A stretch of 64,000 bases of DNA, taken from an uncultured Victivallales bacterium. Lineage in GTDB: Bacteria; Verrucomicrobiota; Lentisphaeria; Oligosphaerales; JAFGRS01. The notes beneath the pieces are model-generated. The model ran no database searches and was not told where the DNA came from. It worked only from the letters and a program-made list of their open reading frames with translations. This document shows, one piece after another, positions 53,118 to 61,000 of the stretch. How positions within the stretch are numbered: position 1 is the first letter of the stretch; each line of letters opens with the position of its first letter. The stretch lies in the NCBI GenBank assembly GCA_903837355.1, contig CAILUI010000060.1, positions 1 through 64,000 of the forward strand, given 5' to 3'. A program made the translations under genes and the position numbers.

Positions 53118-55652
53118 ATGCGTACACTCACCGCTTCGACGGTTCTGCTCTGGCTGGTGGGTGCTGGCGCCGGCTGGGCCCAGCCCCGAATCATCGCTTC
53201 GTGGGACTTCGACCAGGGCGCCGGAACCGTGCTGCGTGACACCTCCGGCAACGGCCACGACGGAGTGATCCACGGCGCCACCTGGTCCACCGGCCAATTC
53301 GGTGGCGGCCTCCATTTCGATGGGCAGGATGACGACGTCGAGGTCCCCGCCAGCCCGGCTTTTGACGTCGACGACGCGCTGAGTCTCGAGGTCTGGGCGA
53401 AGCTCGAGAATATGGGGCAGACCCAGGACCGGGTCATCATGGCGCGGGCAGACCAGCCGCTGGCCTACGGCGGTTGGGGGCTGAACTGGGGCTACGGCAC
53501 CGACTTCTGGTGGGGACAGGATGGGGACTACCGCGGTCTGGTCAAGGTGGCCCAGGGCGAGTGGGTGCACCTGGTGCTGGTGACCAGCCTGCGCGGTTAC
53601 GGGGTCGCGCTCTACGTCAATGGCACGCTGCAGAATCGCAGCCTGTGGGGTAAGCCGCGGGTCGCCTCGAGCTTCCCGCTGCTCATCGGCCGGCGCGGCC
53701 AGGGGCACGCCTTCAGCGGCTGGCTGGACGATATCGCCCTGTACGACGGGGCACTGACCGCGGCGCAGGTGGCGGCGCGGTACCGCGGCGAGCCCCTGCC
53801 TACCAGCGTCACGGACCCCCTCTCCAGCGCTGCGCGCCGACCGCTGCCGGTGGGTGCGCCGGCGTTGCCGGCCGGCAGCATCGAGGTCATTGGCGGCTGG
53901 ACGACCCCGGCCGCCGACGCCTCGCCCGTCTACCACAACCTCTGCCTGGCGCTGCACAACCGCGGGCCCGAGGCCCTGCGCGTGACCGACACCTGGCTTG
54001 ACGGGTGCCACGCCGCGGGGCCGGAGGTCCTCCTGGCCGGGGCGACGACGGAGATCGTGTTCGCAGGCACGATCCCAAGCAGCATCCCCCCGGGATCGGT
54101 GGGTATCCTCAGCCTCAAATTGCTGCGCGGGGCCCCGCTGCCCGAGACGCTCGCGGTGGTACTGCAGGAAGCCGGCGGACGGGTGCTCGAGACCAGAGCC
54201 CGTTTCGCACCGGGGCCGGCCGCGTTCGCGAGCCTCGCCTTCGACGAGGACCTGCGGGGGGCATGGGCCTACCTGCGCGGAAACCAGGCAACGGCGCTCC
54301 AGCAGATCACCCTCGCCGGCGCCCCGGTCACCGTGGCCTGGCAGGGGCCCGACACGAGCCTCGCCGCGGGCGAGCTGCTGCCGGTCCGCCTGACCTTCTC
54401 GGCAGCCCTTGAGCCGGGAACGGCCGTGGTCCTGAGCGCGCAGACCGCAGCCGGTGCCTGCCACGCCTTCCTGGCCGCCTTCCCGGCCCGCTTCCCGGTG
54501 GGGATGTACCGTGTCCAGCGCCAGACGGTCAGCGCGGACTACACGCCGCCGGCAGACCGCGAGTGGCTGCGAGACTATCTGGATACCTTCGCCGTCGCCG
54601 GACAGAGCAGCGGTCAGGCCCCCGACGCCTGGCTGGAAGACTGCCGCCGACACTACATCGATACGCTGGTTCCGGACTACGTCAACTGCGGCGGCGACCC
54701 CACGATCGCGGCCCGCTTCGGCTTCGCCGTCGTACCCTACGCCAGGCACGTCGCGCGCTACGCCGACCATCCTGCCATCGGGGCCTGGTACCTCGCTGAC
54801 GAACCGGGCCGGGAGCCGATCGTCGACGTCCGCACCCGCTTCGAGGCGATCCGGACCGCCGACCGCACCCGGCCGATCGTGGTCACCATCAACCCGCCGG
54901 TCTGGCCACGGGCCGTGGACTACGATCTCGTCGACGTGGGCTACCAGGACACCTATCCCGTGCCCGGCGAAGCGCTGGACACGATTGCGGCCAACGTGGC
55001 ACTCTACGCCCGGCTGCTGGCGCCGAAACCCGTCTGCTTCATCCCCCAGTGTTTCCGGATCGCACCGAACCTGAGTGCGGGCTGGTGCCGGTTCCCGACC
55101 CCGGCCGAGGAGCGCTTCATGGTACTGATGTCGTTGGCGGCCGGAGCGCGCGGGGAGATCTACTTTGCCTACAATGTCGAGCCCAGCGAACCCGTCGAGG
55201 GCTGCGGCATCTCGAAGGCCCCCGAGGCCCGGGCCCTGTGGGCGGAGATCGGACGCATCAACCTGGAGTTGCGGACCCTGGCACCGCTCCTGGCCCAATC
55301 CTGCGTCCTCGATCGGCAGCGGGTGGGGGACATCGAGACCGCCCGCCTGGCGCTGGGGCGCGACGCCATGGCCGCGATTCTGCTGAACCATGACTACGAA
55401 TACACGCGCGAGACCTTCACGTCACACCCCAAAGAGAACCTCACGATCCCCCTGCCCGCGCCCCGCTGGCTGACCGTCGGGGACGCATTCGCGGTCACGC
55501 CGGATGGCCTGCAACCCCTGCCCTACACGGACGGCGCGATCCGCCTGAAGCGCCTGGAGGCCGGGGCCATCGTCGTGCTGAGCGCCGATCCCGGCCTACG
55601 GGAGCGACTGCAGGCCCGACGCGCGGCGCTGATCGAGGCGGCGGGCAAGTGA
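53118..55652 (+). CDS. Secreted LamG-glycosidase-like protein
   Basis: An 844-residue exported protein from ATG 53118 (CGGAGG upstream). A signal peptide (TASTVLLWLVGAGAGWA) leads into a LamG domain, residues about 22-225. It starts IIASWDFDQGAGTVLRDTSGN and contains WVHLVLVTSLRGYGVALYVNG and WLDDIALYDGALTAAQVAARY. Residues about 260-440 are Ig-like. Residues about 455-740 read as a TIM barrel: VGMYRVQRQ, HPAIGAWYLADEPGREP with a possible acid/base Asp-Glu pair, and VGYQDTYPVPGEALDTIAANVALY. It resembles uncharacterised PVC-type glycosidases. It lies between two VapBC pairs on the same strand. Confidence 0.72.
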   Translation: MRTLTASTVLLWLVGAGAGWAQPRIIASWDFDQGAGTVLRDTSGNGHDGVIHGATWSTGQFGGGLHFDGQDDDVEVPASPAFDVDDALSLEVWAKLENMGQTQDRVIMARADQPLAYGGWGLNWGYGTDFWWGQDGDYRGLVKVAQGEWVHLVLVTSLRGYGVALYVNGTLQNRSLWGKPRVASSFPLLIGRRGQGHAFSGWLDDIALYDGALTAAQVAARYRGEPLPTSVTDPLSSAARRPLPVGAPALPAGSIEVIGGWTTPAADASPVYHNLCLALHNRGPEALRVTDTWLDGCHAAGPEVLLAGATTEIVFAGTIPSSIPPGSVGILSLKLLRGAPLPETLAVVLQEAGGRVLETRARFAPGPAAFASLAFDEDLRGAWAYLRGNQATALQQITLAGAPVTVAWQGPDTSLAAGELLPVRLTFSAALEPGTAVVLSAQTAAGACHAFLAAFPARFPVGMYRVQRQTVSADYTPPADREWLRDYLDTFAVAGQSSGQAPDAWLEDCRRHYIDTLVPDYVNCGGDPTIAARFGFAVVPYARHVARYADHPAIGAWYLADEPGREPIVDVRTRFEAIRTADRTRPIVVTINPPVWPRAVDYDLVDVGYQDTYPVPGEALDTIAANVALYARLLAPKPVCFIPQCFRIAPNLSAGWCRFPTPAEERFMVLMSLAAGARGEIYFAYNVEPSEPVEGCGISKAPEARALWAEIGRINLELRTLAPLLAQSCVLDRQRVGDIETARLALGRDAMAAILLNHDYEYTRETFTSHPKENLTIPLPAPRWLTVGDAFAVTPDGLQPLPYTDGAIRLKRLEAGAIVVLSADPGLRERLQARRAALIEAAGK

Positions 55653-55715
55653 ACTCTGCACTGAGCCATGGCGCCCGGATTGGCGTTGTAGGCGTTTGTA
55701 TGATACACTGCAGGC

Positions 55716-55967
55716 ATGAAGCCGATTCAATACACGATCCGTGGCATCCCGGCGCGAGTGGACGAACTTGCGCGCCAACGTGCACAGCAGGCTGGCAGAA
55801 GTCTCAACGCGGTGCTGCTCGAGGCCCTCACCCGCGGGGTAGGCGCGGGTGACGATGAGGTGACGTACCACGATCTCGATAGCGTGGCGGGCACCTGGGT
55901 CGAGGATCCCGCCTTCGACGCCGCCATGGCGGCCTTCGAGGCGGTGGACGAGGATCTGTGGCGATGA
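55716..55967 (+). CDS. Ribbon-helix-helix antitoxin of a VapBC-type pair
   Basis: An 83-residue protein starting IQYTIRGIPARVDELARQRA with GRSLNAVLLEALTRG, a ribbon-helix-helix pattern as in FitA/VapB antitoxins. The acidic tail (DPAFDAAMAAFEAVDEDLW) matches toxin-binding ends of antitoxins. TATGAT (about 55698) in an AT-rich stretch upstream may be its -10 box. It overlaps the toxin gene at ATGA. Confidence 0.8.
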   Translation: MKPIQYTIRGIPARVDELARQRAQQAGRSLNAVLLEALTRGVGAGDDEVTYHDLDSVAGTWVEDPAFDAAMAAFEAVDEDLWR

Positions 55968-56347
55968 GGCTGCTGATCGACAGCAACCGCTACCGGGACC
56001 TGTGTGCCGGCGCTCCGGAGGTACTGCGGCTCATCCAGCGGGCGCAGGAGATCCGCCTGCCCGTCGTGGTGCTCGGAGAACTGCGGGCGGGGTTCGCGTG
56101 CGGCACGCGCGGCCGCGAGAACGAGAGGGTACTGCTGCGCTTCCTGAACAGCCCGCGAGTCCAGGTGCTCTACGCCGACGACACGACAACCCAGCACTAC
56201 GCCAACCTGTTACGCCAGCTCCGCACGCAGGGGACACCCATACCGTCGAACGACCTCTGGGTGGCAGCCCTCGCGGTGCAGCACGGCCTGACGCTCTTGT
56301 CGCGAGACGAGCACTTCGCCCATTTGCCGCAACTGCAGATCGTCTAA
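55964..56347 (+). CDS. VapC/FitB-type PIN-domain toxin
   Basis: A 127-residue PIN RNase from ATG 55964; a GTG at 55958 is possible but the ATGA overlap with the antitoxin favours the ATG. LLIDSNRYRDL holds the first Asp. VVVLGELRAGF holds the Glu. PSNDLWVAALAVQHGLTLLSRDEHF holds the later Asp residues. The Asn-rich SN in the first motif replaces the commoner TN. The length is normal. Confidence 0.87.
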   Translation: MRLLIDSNRYRDLCAGAPEVLRLIQRAQEIRLPVVVLGELRAGFACGTRGRENERVLLRFLNSPRVQVLYADDTTTQHYANLLRQLRTQGTPIPSNDLWVAALAVQHGLTLLSRDEHFAHLPQLQIV

Positions 56348-56380
56348 GGACGGCAGGCGAGTGACCGAAGGGGGTCCACG

Positions 56381-57550
56381 ATGCGCGTGCTCAGTAAAGA
56401 GGTCTTCGAGCCCTGCCGGGCGGGCCGGCCGGTGTTCCCCGGCTTCGTGACCTATACCAGCGCCGCTGAGTCCGTCCTGCTGCACCGCTACGGCTGGGTC
56501 GATGCGTCCGACACCTACGACGACTTCGCGGATCACGTCAGCACCGACAACGGCGCGACCTGGGGCCGGCCGACCCTGCGCCTGCACTCGCACGCCACCG
56601 CCACGGGGCGGGTGCGCTACACCGAGAACGCCGCCTTCTACGATGCCGACCGTGACCTGCTGCTGACCTTCTGCAGCCGCGCCCTCTACCCCCATAACAC
56701 GCTCCAGTACGACACGCGCTTCGAGGTCACCTGGGATGCCTACGACCCGCGACGCCAGGCCTGGCGCGGCGAGGAGGTCATCGCCCACGACCTTCCCGGC
56801 GGCCTGGGGATCAGCTTCTGCAATCCGCTCAAGACCCGCAGCGGACGGCTTCTGCTCCCAGCCTACAGCCTGCTGGTGGACGCGCAGGGCCGCGCCCGGC
56901 ACTACGGCAATCTGCCGACGGTGCTCGAGACCGCGCTGGTCCTGCGCGGCGAGACCGGCGCCAACGGCGCTCTGCGCTGGGAGTGCGGCGAGCCGGTGCA
57001 GGTCGACCCTGAGAAGAGCTCGCGCGGCTACTCGGAAAACGCCCTCCTCGAGTTGGCCGACGGCCGGCTGGCGATGGTCCTGCGCGGCGATAACAGCGCC
57101 TACCCCGAGCGGCCCGGCTACAAGTGGCTCTGTTTCTCCACCGACGACGGCCGGCACTGGTCCGAACCCGAGCCCCTGGGATGCACGGAAGGCGAGCCCA
57201 TCGAGTCCGGCTCCAACGGCAGTGTGCTGTTGCGCTCGTGCCGCAATGGCAAGGCGTACTGGATCGGCAATCTGGCCTTGGACGGCGAACGCGCCAACGC
57301 GAACTGGCCACGCAGCCCGCTGGTCATCGCCGAGGTCCAGGAGGCACCTTTCGCCTTACGGCGCGAGACCATCACCGTCATCGACCGCCGCGCCCCCGGC
57401 GAGCCGCCGCTCACGCAGATGTCGAACTTCCGTTACTACCAGGATCGCCTGACCGGGGACGTCGTGCTCTTCCTGTCGCGCTACGGCGAGCACGACCCCG
57501 AGAACTGGAAACAGGCGGACTACTACCGCTACCGGGTGAGCCTGGAGTAG
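56381..57550 (+). CDS. Sialidase-superfamily (BNR/Asp-box) protein
   Basis: A 389-residue six-blade propeller without a signal peptide. Two Asp boxes are clear (STDNGATWGRP and STDDGRHWSEP). The family opening with a positively charged start is followed by repeats ending in RYRVSLE. Such proteins bind or hydrolyse sialic acid or other sugar acids, but many relatives in this kind of genome are of unknown activity. The catalytic Tyr and Arg triad of sialidases is not certain from reading. AAGGGG precedes ATG 56381. It follows a VapBC pair. Confidence 0.8.
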   Translation: MRVLSKEVFEPCRAGRPVFPGFVTYTSAAESVLLHRYGWVDASDTYDDFADHVSTDNGATWGRPTLRLHSHATATGRVRYTENAAFYDADRDLLLTFCSRALYPHNTLQYDTRFEVTWDAYDPRRQAWRGEEVIAHDLPGGLGISFCNPLKTRSGRLLLPAYSLLVDAQGRARHYGNLPTVLETALVLRGETGANGALRWECGEPVQVDPEKSSRGYSENALLELADGRLAMVLRGDNSAYPERPGYKWLCFSTDDGRHWSEPEPLGCTEGEPIESGSNGSVLLRSCRNGKAYWIGNLALDGERANANWPRSPLVIAEVQEAPFALRRETITVIDRRAPGEPPLTQMSNFRYYQDRLTGDVVLFLSRYGEHDPENWKQADYYRYRVSLE

Positions 57551-58060
57551 CAGGCGGTGTCAGGGCGAGCACAGGGGCGGCGACTGCCGCCCCGGCGCGT
57601 TGCCGGCCTGGCGCCCTGCTGGCCAGCCCTGCCGTCCGGCAGGGCCACGGCTGCGGTTCGGCCCGGCGCTTGCCGGCCCTGCCCTTGCCCTCCAGGCGTC
57701 GGCACCGTCTCGGGATGGAGGGCGAGCACAGTCCTGCTGGCCAGCAGGACGGCGCGCTGCCGGTTCCAGCTCTTGCCCTCCAAAGGTCTGTGTTCATGGT
57801 ACTTTGGGAACACCACACTGGTTCGCGGTATCCCAGACATGGCGGAAGCCCGGCAGTACCAGCCTGCCGCAGGACCCGTCGACTCCTGTTGTGCATAGCG
57901 CATGGAAGACGAAACAGCCGCCAGGGCTTGGCAGCGCCGTTTCCTGCTCGGCTCGGCCGTGTCTGCGCCCGGCTCCCACGGTCCCATTGCGAGACAAGGC
58001 CTCAATGCCTTTCCAGCGCATGACTGGCAGCCGCGCCCGGGTCCAGCATAGTAACTGGCT
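57551..58060. other. Intergenic region with palindromic repeats
   Basis: No gene is supported. It holds CCCTGCTGGCCAG (57614-57626), the GCCCTGCC/GGCAGGGC hairpin (57626-57645) and the 20-base palindrome GTCCTGCTGGCCAGCAGGAC (57731-57750). These are the same family as at 18262-18394. The rest, to the start of the large gene at 58061, shows nothing recognisable. Confidence 0.6.
57731..57750. repeat. Palindromic repeat CCTGCTGGCCAGCAGG, copy 2
   Basis: A perfect 20-base palindrome whose central 16 bases equal the copy at 18262-18277. It is non-coding. Surrounding GGAGGGCGAGCACA also recalls the start of the 43-bp repeat at 8101. Confidence 0.65.
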
Positions 58061-61000
58061 GTGAATGCGACGACGGAAGAACGGGGGTCGCTCCGCGCCA
58101 GAGGACGGCGGCTGCTGTGGCTGACCGGCCTGTGGAGTGTCCTTGCCTTCACCCAGGTGCCAGCGCCAGCCCCGGATCCCCTGGCCGAAGCTCGACGGCT
58201 GGAGGCGGCGAAGCAGCCGGTCGAGGCGTTCCTGCTCACCCTGACGGTGCCCGGAGCCGAGCACCTCGCCGTGCGTCTGGCCCGGCCCAACCCGGAGCCC
58301 TTCCTGCCCGCGCTGCGCGAACGCGCCGCCGACCTGCCCCCCGCCCGCACGAAACTGCTCGAAGGCGACCTGCTCCTGGCCCTCGGCCGCCGCGACGACG
58401 CCCTCGCCTGCTACCGCGCCGCGGTCGTGCACGCCACCACCGCCCGGGCCGCGAAGACCGGTCCCCTGGAGTTCTACGTGGTCGAGCCGCCGGCACGCCA
58501 CGACAACGGCGCGTTCGACGCCGGTCGCCTGGCGCTACCGTTCACCTGCGGCCCCGGCAGTCATCGCGACAACTGGCTCCTCCGCCGTTTCATCGCGCTG
58601 GAGGCCTGGCCGGACGCCGCCACCGAGTTCGCCCGTTTGTGGACGTTCCACCAAGCCCGGTCTCGGCCATACACCGTGAGCCGACCGGAAGCCGCCGCTG
58701 CTCAGGGCAACCTGGCACTGTTCCAGGTCACCCCGTCCGGGTTCAGCGGTCTGGGCCTGGAGTTTGCCCTCGATTACGCCTTCTTCCTCAAGAAACAGGG
58801 CACGCTCGACCGGGCTTTGGCCCTGCTCTCCGAGCCTCTGGCGGTCATGGATATGGACCGCAACCCGGACCTGGCTCTGGAGCAGTTCACGCCGGTGCCG
58901 GCCGACGGCCAGGCTGCGATCGCCCCGGAGTTACCAGGGCCGTTCGCGCCCAACGGCCCCTACACCCCCTGGGACTCTCGGCCGGGCACCTCGCGGAAGG
59001 AGTATATCCGCCTGGTCTACGGCGAGTTCAAGACGGCGGGACGCGAAGGGACGCTCATCCGTACGCTCGAAGGCCAGATCAGCGCCGGCCACAACGCCGC
59101 CCGCCGGGTCCTGGCCCGGGTCCGCATGCACCAGGGCCAGACCGACGCCGCGCTGGTCCTCGAACTGGCCTACGTGCAGGCGGGCGGCTTCGACCTGCTC
59201 TCGACGGCCCTGCGCCGAGGCCTGGCGTTCGAGGATGCCCGCAAGCTCGCCGAGGCTGCCGCCGAGTACGAAAGGGCTCTGACGCTGCCCTTCCTGCCCC
59301 GCCTGGCCCTGCCGGACGCCGACGAGGAACAACTCCAGGCTCGCGGCATGGCGCAGATCGCTCAGCCCTCGCTGGCGCCCTGGTCCATGCCGGGGACGCC
59401 CGCGGGCCAAGCCCAGTTCCAGGCCGACCTGATCGCGCGGCTCCGGCGCCTCTACGGGGCGTTGAACCTGCCCGACAAAGCCCTCGCCCTGGCCCTGCAA
59501 CTGTACGAGGTCAACCCGCTCCTGCTCGACGACGCCGCAGCGGTCGAGCAGACCGCCGCCCAGTTCAAGGCGGTCGGGCGCGAGGCAGACTTCGTGGCCT
59601 GGGCCAGACCGCAGGCGCCGGCTCTGGCCAGCCCGTTGGCGCGCGCCAACCTGCTCTGGCTCGCGGGCGACGGGGCCGGCGCGGCGAAGGCCCTGGCCGA
59701 GACGAACCGGGACGGCGGCAGCGGCGTCGACTACCGCTGGAAAGAGCGCTTCCGTGAAGCCGGCAAGGAGCGTCTCCGCCTGCTGTTGCAGGCCATGCTC
59801 GACGCTAACCCGAAGGACGCCCAGACACGGCTCGAGCTACTCGACCTCGACGGCCGGGTCGATAGCCCGGCGGCCATCCCCGATCTCGAAGCACTCCTCG
59901 AGTCCGAGGCGCTGCCTGCCTTCCAGCACGGCAAAGGGGACTCGAACCGAACCCAGTTCCGCGACTACCACAGCCTGGCTTATCACCTGCTCCGCTTGTA
60001 CGAGAAGCAGGGCCAGACTGACAAGCTCCTGGCCCTCGGCCTGCGCGTGGCGACCGGCGCCAAGCCGTTCTGCGACCTCCGCAAGCTGAATGACTCCCCC
60101 CAGTTCGAGTACCGCAATGAGAACGCATTGCCCGAAGATGTGAACAACATCCTGGCCGTCACCCTCCAGCACGCCGACGAGCCGACCCTGGCCGCGCTCG
60201 ACCAGGCTTTCGCTGGACTTCCGGACCTGCCCGCAGCCCGGCAACTGGCCCGGCGCCGGGCGGGGGGCTGGGCCGCGACCGGGGCGAGGCCGATCGGCTG
60301 GGCCAACCTCCCGGCTGGGGTGGAGGCGGCCCTGGCGGGCAATGAGAACGTGCTGAGCCTGGCGCTTGGCCGCGAGCACATCTTCGCGGGCATGCCCTGG
60401 GGGGTAGCGGTCTACACGCCCGACGGCACGCCGGTTACCCGGATCGCCCTGGCCGAGGCGGCGCTCTGTCTCGCCACCCAGGACGACGTGCTCTGGGTCG
60501 GCACGCCGGTCGGCCTGTTGCGGGTGACCGTGGGCCCCTGGGACGTCGCCAGCCTGGCCCTCGACCAGGATCTGCCGCCCCGCGAGCGGACCCCTGACAT
60601 GAAGGCGGTCAACAACGGCGTCTGGACCCTGGCGCGCGACGGAGGCATGCTGTGGATGGGCACCCGGCGCAACATCCAACGGCTCGACCCGGCGAGCGGC
60701 ACGCTGTGGGTCTATGGGCCGGAGGATCTGGACACCGGGGGCCAGCGCGCCGACTGGACCCGCTTCATCATCGAGCCGGAACGGGTGTGGGCTGAAGGCC
60801 AGGCCGGGGTACGGCGCTACGACCGAGCCAGCGACACCTGGCAGGCAGTGGTGCACGGCGAGCAGCCGGTGCACCTGGTTGCCCTGGCCGACGGCCGGCT
60901 CTGGGGTCATGTCTGGCTGAACGACAAACTGCGCGATCGGCCGTGCCTCATCGACCGCCAGACGCTGGCGGTGACCCCGGTGCTGTTCGACCCATCGGTC

